A stretch of 64,000 bases of DNA from NCBI GenBank assembly GCA_018524725.1, contig JAEUWP010000103.1, positions 310,001 through 374,000 of the forward strand. Reading direction: 5' to 3'. The translations under genes were made by a program, and so were the position numbers. The notes below the pieces were generated by a model. That model saw only the letters and a list, made by a program, of their open reading frames with translations. It did not search any database and had not been told where the DNA came from. Shown piece by piece: positions 1 through 10,513 of this stretch (positions within the stretch are counted from its first letter, which is position 1; every line of letters begins with the position of its first letter). The stretch is from Podaxis mareebaensis (Eukaryota; Basidiomycota; Agaricomycetes; Agaricales; Agaricaceae).

Positions 1-498
1 CTCAAAGCGGATATGTTGCCAACGGGGTGAATGGGCGCAAATGACATCGAGAATCTCTTGTGCGGGTTGTTCATTGAAGTCTATGGAGATGGAGATGAAA
101 AGGGGGAGGCATCCCGACCGCTGCAGCCAGTCAGAAGTAATGGGGATGTCGAGTGCGGGATCCTTGTATGTGATATGAAGCCTCGACCACAAAGAGGGTG
201 TCGACAGGGCTACCGCGCGCCAATGGGAACAGGTATGTGCAAGGAGGAGGGGGGCGTGGGATGTCGCCGGTGCCGGGAAAGTGTCCTCTGAAAGACAGTG
301 TTCGAAGACCTGAGCCAACAGTTCAGCGGGGAGTCGAGTCAGAGACCCAGGGCGACAAGACTCTTCGTGTGAAACACTACTGCTGTCTTCGATGATGACC
401 TCAGCAGGCACCATATCCTCGGAGACCAACGTTCGTTCGTTCCTACGAGGAGCGACTGCACTGGATGCCCGTTTGTATTTCGGTGCATGGGGCTTCAT
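1..498 (-). CDS. F-box protein, 3'-truncated by window edge
   Basis: An uninterrupted frame of 166 codons runs from an ATG at 498 down to base 1, so the C-terminal part lies outside the window. After a basic, Ser-rich N-terminus of about 60 residues comes a typical agaricomycete F-box: LTRLPAELLAQVFEHCL, a short spacer, then LLLAHTCSHWRAVALSTPSLW followed by RLHITY. This is the usual L-P-x-E-[IL]-L...C-x-x-W-R-x-[IV]-[AL]-x-x-x-P-x-L-W pattern. Such proteins are assumed to bind Skp1 in SCF ubiquitin ligases, with a variable leucine-rich C-terminus that recognises the target; here that part is not visible. Agaricomycete genomes carry large, fast-evolving families of this type, so the substrate cannot be inferred. 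The family call is firm. The start is likely but not proven. Confidence 0.8.
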   Translation of the reverse strand, partial: MKPHAPKYKRASSAVAPRRNERTLVSEDMVPAEVIIEDSSSVSHEESCRPGSLTRLPAELLAQVFEHCLSEDTFPAPATSHAPLLLAHTCSHWRAVALSTPSLWSRLHITYKDPALDIPITSDWLQRSGCLPLFISISIDFNEQPAQEILDVICAHSPRWQHIRFE

Positions 499-3400
499 AA
501 TGCGGATACTACACGAGTCGACGAATTGAGGACGGCTTGAGTTCAGCGTGCCGAAGGGTCCATATTGTGAAACTCACGGGCAAAGATATTCTTGAAGAGT
601 TGGTAGTTGGGAAGCAAGCTGGGCGATGTCAGTGGCAACGAGGAAGAGTGATGCACACCATCCAGGTGAGGCAGAGAAAGGATGCAGGGGGCGGAATATC
701 TATCTACTCAGGTTAAATTTCGCCTTGTTTGCTCCTCCGTCCAGGTACAAACACACCTGTAATTTATAGCCCCACTCTACCCCCAGAATTATGTTTTGCA
801 CCTTAATACAGCCACCGTATGCTTATCTCTCACAGGTGACAACACCTTCTTCTATCTCCGGTTGGTGGGATGTCCTGACTTGTCATCAAACCTGCGCTCC
901 GATGCCGGTGGTAACTAAAGTGGCATCTGGCAAGTAACTCATTGCTCCAACACTCTAGCGCTCGGATTTGCTCGACCGGACAGAGCGAGTTGAAGCTCAT
1001 AAATCTACAGCTACTCATGCAGCCCTTCCGCTGACCTCGCGGTTGACCCATCTCCCACCTTCGCGATTACGTTGCTTGGTCCCTGCGGTCCCCACAACGA
1101 CGATTGCTTGGTGTCTTTCTGCAACATCACCTAACTTCAGCTAACTTCTCCACATCAAACCAATTTAAAAACTCTTGGCTCAACTGCTTCGGATCCCGCA
1201 CCGTTTCTGGTAATCGACGACGCGATTCTTTTCTTCGCATAGCTCCTCCAATGGGTGAGAAGCCATTTGCCGAGCCAATGAACGTTTCGGCCCAAACCCC
1301 GACTTACCCTCGATTTAGCTCCCTGCGATCCCTGGAGTCTTTTCTTGGTAGCCAACCAGCATCTGCTTTCGGGGCGTAATTATAGCCGACCACGCAACTG
1401 GTGCAAACCCACATTAAGTGCATCCTCTTTCTGTCTGTCCGCCAACAATTTCCACTGTCCATCTATCTCTGCCGAGACCAACGATCGCCTAAGGCGCAAT
1501 ATCAGGTAATTGCTGCAGCGTCTGTCATATTTTTGAACTTGACTTGCAATTGAGTCGGTGTCTTCTGTGCGCCCCTTGGAAAGCGCACATGGAGCGAGAT
1601 ATTGACGTGCGACTTGGAACACGGGTCAAGTATTCCTAACCTGGTCAGCATGACACCAAGGCTCGCGCCTTTTCTCATAAGCTCCATATTTTCTATCTAC
1701 ATGCTCAACTTGGGGTCTGGTCTGTTGTTGGTACATCTGCTCTATAAGTATAACAATGGTATATGGCGGTCAACGATCCAGTGCTCCACTCAGTCCCCTT
1801 CTATTTCGTCATTGAGGTTATCTACGCGTCTGGTTGGTTCCCACTCCATCTGTATCAAGTCCAGGCCTCAACCGGTCTCTTGTCGAAGAGACCGGGCTCA
1901 GCCGCCTTCATTGTACATACACACTCATTGGCCCCAGGATCGTAACCAGTGGACCTATTTTTACGCTACTGCTATACTATTTTGTGATATTCTGGGTAAT
2001 CCTTCGCAACTTCACCACGCCCTCATCGGGAGTTTGCGAATAGCAAGGATACTTACTCAAAACACCAAGAATGTTCGCCACACCACAGGCAACTCTCTCA
2101 TAACCCATATATCCTGTAATCCATACTCTATCATAACCCATGGCTCTTCCCGGGGATAGAGTCAGCTTTTTCATGCTTTAGTCTTCTCTTTCAACTCATA
2201 CTCTCATACTCCATACTCCGAATATGAGACAAAGTGCTATGGGTTATGAGGACTGCACCAAGCAATTGGATAGAATAAGGGTTCGGACGGCATGACCATC
2301 ATCGTGATGCTCCACGATTCCCGAACGAAGAAGCCACGATTCACGACTTCCAACAGAAGAGACCACAACTTGAACGCCACCGCCATTCATATGATCTTTC
2401 CATTGATTATCGTAACGAGTACCCCTTTCCTTATCTCTGTGAGGTTTGCCGTTAATAGCCCGTCCCAGTCATGGACCACCGTCACAGGGCCAATATTACA
2501 CACGTTCCCTTCCCGATAGCTGCGAGCCTGAGTAATCGACTTTCACTCTACTTTCCGTGTCGTGCTCCAGAGCGCTCCAACCCTAGTCTCGGAACACGAG
2601 CGGAGTACCTCCAGCACCACACCAGACAAGTTGGAATTGAAAACACGAGTCGGTCTATGACGCAGTTGAGGTCCCGAGAGGTATTAGTTGTTTCATCCCC
2701 CAGGCCTCGTACGCTCTTGTACGTCCGTCTAGCCCCGCTGGTCGGGCAAAGAAGAGAATCCAAGTGGAATTTGGATGTGCCAAGCCCCTGTAGCACATTG
2801 CGCTTTCATGGGAAATGGGAGTATCGTCACTAGGATGTGGCTTCATGCGCAGCAAGTACACGTGAGAAGCTGACGTTGTTAAACGGTCCCACCAGTTGTC
2901 GACGTAAAGAGTACATATGTATTTTCAGTCCCGCATCTGTGAGAGCAGTAGTTTACGATCTGGCAGTTGTAATAGTTGTGATGAGTTTCACCCGGACGTA
3001 GAGGTGGTGACTCCGGCGAGGAATCTGGGCGACCGGTCGAGGATGCCGTAGCAACTAGATGCGGCACGCCGAGCGCCGAAGCAATTATGTTGAAACTAAA
3101 TTTGTCCCGTGGGCGCTTGTCAGGAGAAGTCTTCAGATCAGCATCGTAGCCTCTCGTAGCCTGTACCCTCGTTGAACGACAAGCATTTGCTTGTTGAAGA
3201 TTTACACATCTCTTGGCAGTTGTCGGCCCTGTTCAGATGTTGCAATCTTCCAGCGTCCCTAACGGTGATCGCCGCTCCAATAGATTTACCTCGGAATAAG
3301 TGCATCACATCGGCCTAAAGCCAGTTTCTGCAGGTTCGGAACGAAGATACGAAGAGGGTTTTATACCAGCACCGAGTTATGTAGAGAAATCCTTTTGCGA

Positions 3401-3735
3401 ATGAGAGAGCACGTGTGAAGACAAAATCAGAGATCAATTTAGAGGACTTGGTCCGCGCACGAACCGGGTGTACGGCTGTGTACGGTTAGGGGCCAGAGAC
3501 GAGAAAGTGAATTAATACGCCTGGCGACCCCGGAGTGACTAACATTTGTTATCATCGATAGCGGATACACCACTGTTCCTCTTGCCCCTTACCCACCCTA
3601 TCCCCACTACCTCTCTTTCTTGTTCACCTCCACAGCCCTCCACACCTTTGATCGCTGACGTTGAAGGTATCTCATACCCGCTGCAACTATTAGAGTCGAT
3701 TGGCGCGACGAAGGAACCATACCATTATCTTCAGC
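499..3735. other. Intergenic region without a supportable gene
   Basis: About 3.2 kb between the start of the F-box gene and the start of phosphofructokinase. Open frames here are short, lack family resemblance and do not join through plausible splice sites. A 13-bp inverted repeat (CTCATAACCCATA at 2097-2109 and its complement at 2238-2250) lies inside, with a near copy of the left arm around 2129-2141. The last few hundred bases must hold the PFK promoter and the pyrimidine-rich 5' leader (about 3560-3660). Confidence 0.5.
2097..2250. repeat. 13-bp inverted repeat with 128-bp spacer
   Basis: CTCATAACCCATA at 2097-2109 is the exact reverse complement of TATGGGTTATGAG at 2238-2250. A further partial copy of the left arm (ATAACCCAT) sits near 2131-2140. 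The segment between is rich in CATACTC-like repeats. There is no coding content and no sign of a complete mobile element, so it may be chance or a small degraded element. Confidence 0.4.
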
Positions 3736-6700
3736 ATGAAGATTGCTATTCTTACCTCGGGTGGAGACAGCGCAGGCATGAATGCCGTCGTGCGTTCAGT
3801 GGTCAAAGCTGGCATTCTCAAGTGAGCATACTTCCTGTCCCGTATATGCGTCGAAAGTTCATGATTTTCGTGCCAGTGGCTGCGAAATGTGGGTTGTCCG
3901 CGAAGGCTATGAAGGCCTTGTCCGGGGCAACACACACGCCGCTCAAGAACAGGGCGAGCTCGTCAACGCGGTCACCGAAGCTCAAGCCCTCGCCCAGGCT
4001 GAGACCTTCGAAAGCGAAATCAGAAAGGGTCAACCCTTACTACCTGGTCAGAAACCAGACGAAAATCTTATCCATAATCTGAGATTTGGAGATGGTGATT
4101 TGCTCAAGGAAGGAACAAGTGAATATGTTGGTGGCCGGACGCTCAAAGGTCGATACATTGTTCGTGTCGGTTGGGATGATGTCAGAGGGTGGTTTGCACA
4201 GGTGCGCGGTACCAAGGTATAATGCTCTGCATTCTCTGAGTGACCGCCAACAGGGAGGTACTTTGATCGGTACAGCGAGATCAGCCACCTTCAGGACCCA
4301 TGAAGGTCGTTTGGCCGCCGCCCATAATCTTATCAAAGAGGGAATTGATGCGCTCGTCGTTTGTGGCGGGGATGGTTCTCTGACAGGAGCAGACGTTTTT
4401 AGATCGGAGTGGCCAAGCCTCATTCAAGAACTACACAGTCAAGGTTTAGCCCAACGCTAGATATGTGCATCTATTGAGCTCTAACGCCCTTACCTCTAGG
4501 TGCCATTACAGATGAACAGCTCCAAAACCACTCGCATCTTCGCATATGTGGCTTGGTCGGCTCGATTGACAACGATATGTCGATGACCGATCTTACCATC
4601 GGTGCTCCAACAGCCTTGCAGCGTATCTGCGAGGCCATCGACAACATCAATTCAACTGCATACAGTCACTCCCGTGCATTCGTCGTCGAGGTTATGGGTC
4701 GTGATTGTGGTTGGCTCGCGGTCTTAGCTGGTGTTGCGTGAGTAACCCGTATCCATCTCTGCTCCGTTGGTTTTAAGTCTCGATAGCGGCGGTGCCGATT
4801 TCATCTTCATCCCGGAACGACCCCCCAAGGTAAACCCGTGGGAGGATGAGATGTGCGCGGAAATTCGAAAGGTTGGTGTCGAACAATCCCAGATTTGTCC
4901 CTTGTGTAGCTGATCATGGAATAGCACCGTGCCGTCGGAAAACGCAAGACCATCGTTATTGTCGCCGAAGGTGCCCATGACCTAGACCTGAATCCCATCC
5001 GCGCAGAGTACATCAAGGACGTCCTAACCGAACGACTGGGCCTCGATACGCGGGTCACAACTCTTGGTCATACCCAACGAGGCGGGCCTCCCTGTGCCAT
5101 GGATCGTTATTTGGTAGGAGAAACGCTCGTTTTCGGATGACTCTATTGACCGGTATCATTTCAGCCAACCCTTCAAGGCATTGAAGCCGTGAACGCCATT
5201 CTCGAAGCGACCCCTGGAACACCTTCATATATGATTGGTATCCAAGAGAACAAGATTACTCGTGTTCCTTTGATGGAAGCTGTTGAAAAGGTTCGTATAG
5301 TACAGAAAATTTCAGGACCCCGTGTTTAAAGATTACAGACAAGAGATGTCGCCCGTGCAGTGAAGGCAAAAGACTTCGATAGAGCTCTCCGTGCTCGTGG
5401 ACCCGAATTCATAGAATACTTTGAAGCCTTCACTTCTGTCGCCTCCTTGTTTAGCGAAGATGCACAGCTACCGCCTGATCAAGTGAGTTGCCAAATTCAT
5501 TGTGCGGTCACTATGTACTCATCGCCTCTCAGAGGATGCGTGTTGGGATAATACAGTGAGTAAACGGAAAAGTGTTCTCCAGCCTATGCTCATCCATGTT
5601 CAAGCATGGGCGCCCCTGCTGGAGGTATGAATGCTGCCACGCGTGCTCTTGCCCGTTATTGCATCCGTCAGGGACACACGCCCCTTGCTGTTCACAATGG
5701 TTTCCGCGGCTTGTTGGACGACAACGTGGATGAACTCTCTTGGCTGGGGGTTGATGGTTGGAGTGCCCGAGGGGGATCTGAGCTTGGAACTAACCGCTTT
5801 TTGCCTTCGATTGACATTGGTGCAGTGGCATCTCAGTTCCAGAAATATGGGTTCGATGGCGTCGTGATCATCGGTGGTTTCGAAGGTTTCCATTCCTTAT
5901 TACTGCTAGAGGAAGGGAGAAAGCATTATCCTGCTTTCCATATACCCATGGCGCACCTCCCGGCAACGATTTCAAACAACGTTCCAATCACCGAGTATAG
6001 CCTTGGAAGCGACACCAGTTTGAACGCGTTGGTGAGCGCTTGTGACTCCATCAAGCAAAGTGCTAGCGCCAGCCGGGATCGTGTGTTCGTGGTTGAGACC
6101 CAAGGAGGAAAATGCGGGTATCTTGCAACTATCGGTGCTTTGGCCGTAAGTTTTGATTCTTGAAGCGTGATCAAATATTCACACAAGAAGACAGACTGGC
6201 GCAATGCTGGTGTATACTCCGGAGGAGGGTATTAACCTAGACATGCTCCGACGAGACGTGAGGTTCTTGAGAACCCGCTTCGCATTCGATATCAAAGGCA
6301 GGCGTGAAGGCCGTATTATTCTCAGGTGCGCACGCTTTTTTTGTGAAATGTTCTTGTGATTAGTAACCGTGAGTTTTTAGAAACGAGGCATCTTCAAATA
6401 TCTACAGCACCTCAGTCCTCACCAAGATGTTCCAGGAAGAAGGTGGCAATCTCTTTGACGCACGTTCGGCATCCCTGGGTCATACGCTGCAGGGAGGTGT
6501 GCCTTCGCCCATAGACCGTGCGCGTGCTGTACGCCTATCGTTGAAGTGCATGACGTTCTTGGAGCATCACCACCGAGAGCTACTTAAACACTGTCCCAAA
6601 CGGAACGCAAGCCCTGAAACTGCAGCAGTCATTACAATCCAGGCCAGCTCGTTGAAGTGGGTGCCTGTGCAGGAGGTGCATCAGCATGCGGATATGCAAA

Positions 6701-6822
6701 ACCGGAGGGGCAAGCAGGCATGGTGGGCTGACATCAGAAAGCTGTTAGAATCTCTTGTGGCGAAACCACAGTTCCTAGGCGTTCATAAAAGCGAATTACA
6801 TGCTGCTGGCCTGAGAATCTAG
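3736..6822 (+). CDS. ATP-dependent 6-phosphofructokinase (eukaryotic two-domain type)
   Basis: Phosphorylates fructose-6-phosphate to fructose-1,6-bisphosphate, the committed step of glycolysis, in the cytosol. The N-terminal half starts [20 protein letters not shown], the nucleotide-binding loop, and continues with [28 protein letters not shown] and the catalytic segment [16 protein letters not shown]. Later come [21 protein letters not shown] and [17 protein letters not shown] diverged, regulatory-type second half repeats the fold from [17 protein letters not shown] (about 5615), with [32 protein letters not shown] and [16 protein letters not shown]. The first exons, 3736-3821, 3877-4201, 4254-4443 and 4500-4737, join in frame through GT-AG introns, and about ten short introns in all give roughly 800 residues, the usual fungal length. 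The ATG at 3736 begins directly at the conserved GGDSAG region, so I see no missing N-terminal exon. Confidence 0.96.
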
Positions 6823-7313
6823 AATGAATAGGAATAATGTATTCAGTAGACATAGAAAATCTTATCTTGTTGTACAACTTCTTTGGTGGGGAGGCTTGCT
6901 GTTTGGCTGCGTATGCTAGCAAAGATGTTCCTTGTCTTCTTTATCCACGAACCTCCCCTTGAGCATTGTCTATAGGCTAGTTTTGAGGGGAAAGATCCCC
7001 TTTGAGTGCGGTGAATATTTGAGGTCTACATAAAACTAGAATTATTATTAACTTGATCCACACTATGTATGCCTCTAAATCCAGACACAGGTTATCATAA
7101 GATATTCAATGAACAAGGTATTAAGATAAACTAGTAAACCAAGGATACATTGGTTGTCAATGTTGGAAATCCAGTTATCTATTCCGTGATCTCGTTTTGT
7201 CTGAGGCAAAAAAAAAAGGATTGCCATATAAGCCAAAAACCGAGCTTTCTGTGATTTTTTGTCTTCCAGCAACACATTGCGGAACTAGAAGCAAAAAAAT
7301 TTCCCAGCGAATT
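6823..7313. other. PFK 3' flank, no gene seen
   Basis: AT-rich sequence after the PFK stop codon, up to the tRNA-Ala gene. It should hold the 3' untranslated region of PFK. The A7 run at 7293-7299 is the Pol III terminator of the minus-strand tRNA. No open frame here resembles a protein. Confidence 0.5.
7293..7299 (-). terminator. Pol III T-tract of tRNA-Ala
   Basis: Seven consecutive T on the minus strand, 14 nt past the tRNA 3' end, the usual RNA polymerase III stop. Confidence 0.75.
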
Positions 7314-7398
7314 GGACACACCCGGAATTGAACCGGGCACCGCCCGCAGACATCGAGGGATGCTAAGCGGGCGTGATAACCAACTACACCATGTGCCC
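7314..7398 (-). tRNA. tRNA-Ala (AGC) with 12-nt intron
   Basis: Read on the minus strand, the 7-bp acceptor stem GGGCACA pairs with TGTGTCC (one G-T). A D-arm around GTAGTTGGTTAT follows, then the anticodon stem CCCGC/GCGGG with loop TTAGCA...T and anticodon AGC. A 12-nt intron sits between positions 37 and 38, the canonical eukaryotic site. The T-arm is CCCGG-TTCAATT-CCGGG. Removing the intron leaves 73 nt. A run of seven T (minus strand, 7293-7299) lies about 15 nt downstream as Pol III terminator. All stems pair, so this is an intact gene. Confidence 0.93.
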
Positions 7399-7889
7399 AT
7401 CTATTTTGACATTGACTCTTGCGCTCGAGCGCTTTCATCGCTGGACAACCAAACAGAAGTCCTAAGTACGAGTAACAGCCATCGTTTGCATAAGAAAACG
7501 GGTATGTATTCTTGTTCCCAGTGGTCATATGAGGGTTGACCTGGTGGATTGCTTCGTGCATCCTGCATGTCACGCTCCAGAGAGAGTAGTGTTGGTTATG
7601 GCCTGACTGAGGGTGTCAAACTAAGCAGTGAAGGTTGGGGTGAAGACTCGGAAAGGCTTGCAAAGAGCAAGTAACCTTCATTGCTGAAGTTGTTCATGGT
7701 TCGCGGGTCGTAGCGTACAACGTCCAAGTCAGCGATACAGAACGCGCGTGATCCAGTTGTTTAATGCGGGGCGTGGGAATGTCCGGGGTGTGTTTTGCAA
7801 GGTGGGAGACAACAACTCCCAACAAGCCGTCCTCGCGGTTACGACCCTCGTCCTCATTGTCCATCACGCCCTGCGCGCTCCTCATCGCA
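7399..7889. other. Intergenic region, promoter of the Bqt4-like gene
   Basis: About 490 bp between the 5' end of the minus-strand tRNA-Ala gene and the ATG of the next plus-strand gene. No coding frame I can support. It should contain the Bqt4-like promoter. No clear TATA box was seen. Confidence 0.45.
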
Positions 7890-9419
7890 ATGGCCAGACC
7901 ACAGCTTCCTGTCAGATATGCAAACCCCAAGATTAAGCGCATCGGTCTGTTCCTCAACATTTATTTTATTTTTGCAACAACTCATGTAATTCATAGTTGA
8001 GGCAAACCCGCCCCCGCAAGTCAAGTACCAGATGCTCAACTGCCAGGGGAAGGATATCCTTGTACGTCAAAGCCCTTATTTAAACTAACTGTTTCCCTCA
8101 CGTTCTCCACCTTTATTGATCACAGGTTGGCCGGCTGAAGGTTGAAACACCAACTGTATGCCAGTCGTCCTTCGGTCTCATTCCCGCTCATTGAGTCTCA
8201 CCTTCACCAGGAAAATGGCCACGCGTTTATCCTTCGACGCTATGACACAGGAGCAGTCAGTTTGACGACCATGTTCCGTGCTGCATTCCCCCTTGCGAGC
8301 GAATTGGAGGAAAGGGCTGAGCTGCAATGGGTTAAAGATAACTACGATCTGTCCGGCAATAATGGTTCGAACAAAGAGAACCACATCACTCGTCTTGCAG
8401 GCACTTGGGTGAGCCCCGCTCTTGCGGTCGAGTTAGGGGATCAGTATGGACTGGGACCACTGATCAAGATTGTCATTGACGCACAACCGGATCCAAATGT
8501 AAATTACAAGAGATCAGCCAAGGCTGCTGCTGCCTCTGCTGCTTCTGCTGCCTCCGTAGACGCAAACCAAAGTTCCGGGGCGGCCACTGCTAACAACATT
8601 CGCTTTTCCCAGCAAGCATCAAACACTTCGATAACGGCTAACGCGGGTGGCATGTATTCGATGGCTACATCTCGAACCTCCTCTGTGTCCGCAGCATCTA
8701 ACCGCGCAACTGTCGGTTCTCTACCTACACCTTCACCAACCGCTGCACAACCCAACCCGCCCAAGCGACGGAAGGAGAGCTCGCCAGTCCCCCAAGCTGC
8801 CGAATCATCTCCCGCCAAAACTCCTTTACGGCGATCGAATCGTACTAAGAGCCCAGTGCCGAAACATGTGTCAAATGTAGCATCGGTCAGCACACCAGCT
8901 CGATCGCCCAAGAAAAGGGCTGAACAACCTACACCCCCATCTGATAAAACCGTGGTGGATGAGGATGGAGACAAAGTACAGGAGTTGGCGGCAAAGGAGC
9001 TGCATGACCAAGATATTCGTGAACAGAAGAAGTTGATAGAGGATTTGAAAACGCAGCGGGAGGCGGCTGAGAGGGAGAAAGAGGAGAAGGCTAAACGGGC
9101 CCAAGAAGAACACAATGAAGAACTACAAGAACAAGAGGTGGGAACACAGGATATATCTTCGACCTCAACCTCAAAAAAGAGGGCAAGAGAAGAAGGAGAA
9201 CCCGAATATAAGTTCGAGTTCAAGGAACCAGAAGTGGGCGAGCGCGCGATTGCTACGAATCGTCGGGTTGGATTCCGACTGGAACCGCGGACACGATCTT
9301 TTGCTTGGGGTGTTGCCGCATTCGCAGTGGGCATGGGTGCTATGTGAGTACTCCTTTCCTCACGGTAGGGTCGGTTCTAATCGCAGTTCTCCAGATCGTT
9401 ACTCCCCAATTTCTTGTGA
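7890..9419 (+). CDS. Bqt4-like inner nuclear membrane protein (APSES/KilA-N-type domain)
   Basis: Five exons, 7890-7944, 7997-8061, 8126-8155, 8211-9343 and 9395-9419, join in frame to 435 codons plus stop. The N-terminus MARPQLPVRYANPKIKRI leads into a KilA-N/APSES-like domain (KYQMLNCQGKDIL, VGRLKVETPTENGHAFILRR, YDTGAVSLTTMFRAAFP, GTWVSPALAVELGDQYGL). A long Ser/Pro/Ala-rich linker with basic clusters (PPKRRKES, RRSNRTKS) and an acidic, Lys/Glu-rich coiled-coil stretch follow. The protein ends with one hydrophobic segment, FAWGVAAFAVGMGAISLLPN, and only two residues after it. That order, a DNA-binding-like domain plus C-terminal membrane anchor, is the signature of fission yeast Bqt4, which ties telomeres to the nuclear envelope. 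The last exon is 25 nt and completes the membrane helix. Without it the frame stops at 9347 inside the helix. The role in telomere anchoring is inferred from the family. Confidence 0.82.
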
Positions 9420-9966
9420 CACAAGTGTGTTGACCCCATTTATTTCGTTTCCTGTCCGTTGCTTTCATTGTGGTATGAATGTATGCGCCTCTTTTGCCAC
9501 ATAAACCGTGTCAGTGACTCGAGGCATTTGCTCACTTGCTTTCATCCCCTTCCCCTCGGCGAGACATCCCCTATTCACTTTCCTTATCATTAGGCACCAT
9601 AGTGGTTGTCTTGTTTCTTCATCTATTCTATCTCCTTTCTATTATTTTTATCAGCCTGCTGTCGGTGTACAAGTGACTGAAATACTCTCGGGGTTAGCTG
9701 TTTTCCTAGATTGTGCCGTTCCTCTCTATTACACCTTTGCTTTGTAAAAACCATCTTCCGTGTATATAACCCCTTCGTATGCTTGTTCTGTTATTTATGG
9801 ATCTTATGACAAGAGTAACGAAAATATAATGACAACTCAACCATGCACGTCCGTGTTGCCTCAGGTTTGTAGGCACCCCGAAATTGATTGTGAAACACTG
9901 CTTTTTTTCGTAATATGAGTGTCGATATACTCAATACAATATATACGGTTACCTTTATTGTAACAA
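9420..9966. other. Bqt4-like 3' flank, no gene seen
   Basis: Pyrimidine-rich then AT-rich sequence between the Bqt4-like stop codon and tRNA-Tyr. Probably the 3' untranslated region and spacer. No supportable coding frame. Confidence 0.45.
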
Positions 9967-10058
9967 CCGACCTTAGCTCAGTTGGAAGAGCGTCAGACTG
10001 TAATTGGATACCTTCAATCGACATCTGAATGTCGCCTGTTCGAGCCAGGCAGGTCGGA
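9967..10058 (+). tRNA. tRNA-Tyr (GTA) with 19-nt intron
   Basis: Acceptor stem CCGACCT/AGGTCGG with discriminator A, D-arm GCTC-AGTTGGAA-GAGC, and anticodon stem TCAGA/TCTGA with anticodon GTA. A 19-nt intron lies between positions 37 and 38, and the T-arm is GCCTG-TTCGAGC-CAGGC. Without the intron the tRNA is 73 nt. The first pair is C1-G72, the identity element of eukaryotic tyrosine tRNAs, which supports the assignment independently of the anticodon. A run of six T at 10063-10068 follows as terminator. Confidence 0.95.
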
Positions 10059-10513
10059 TTCATTTTTTAACTTCGTGTATTTTTCGGACCCCCAACCAAG
10101 GGCTGCGGCTTCTTAGTAGGGAATCAAGCTATCAAATGGCTGATTCGTGATTTTGTTGAATAGCGGTCCGGCTTTGTAGGAACTCCTCCAAGGCAGGAAT
10201 TGCAAATTATAATGCATATGGAAGCCGATCCAAGCAGATTACGGTTTTTGCACGATTCAAAAATGATATTTCCAGGGTAAAGAATAGAGATTATGGCAGG
10301 AATAGACTAACTAGACGAGTCCAAGAGGTCATCGAAGTGGGCGTACATATCAGCGGAATTAAAAAGAGGGTATGTTGAACCACAAATAGGTTGGATATTC
10401 GTCATGATCATAACGGTCATAAAGATGAGGACAGAAGAAAGAATATATATCAAATCATGAAGAGAAATGAGATAGATGAAAACATAAGACAGAAGAAATG
10501 CCCGTCATCCGCT
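10059..10513. other. Spacer, 3' flank of the acidic CAAX gene
   Basis: AT-rich sequence between tRNA-Tyr and the stop codon of the minus-strand acidic protein gene. It is expected to contain that gene's 3' untranslated region. No coding frame supported. Confidence 0.4.
10063..10068 (+). terminator. Pol III T-tract of tRNA-Tyr
   Basis: Six consecutive T starting five bases past the tRNA 3' end. Confidence 0.75.

Noticed and set aside
1104..1379. 91-codon plus-strand frame
   Set aside because: No family resemblance, no plausible splice partners, and another frame is open on the opposite strand over the same bases.
1602..2159. 185-codon plus-strand frame
   Set aside because: Overlaps repetitive CATACTC/ATAACCC sequence, has random composition (many His, Ser, Ile) and no recognisable domain.
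8504..9334. 276-codon minus-strand open frame
   Set aside because: Antisense shadow of the Bqt4-like main exon (Ser/Cys/Leu-rich mirror of its Ser/Ala/Glu-rich sequence).
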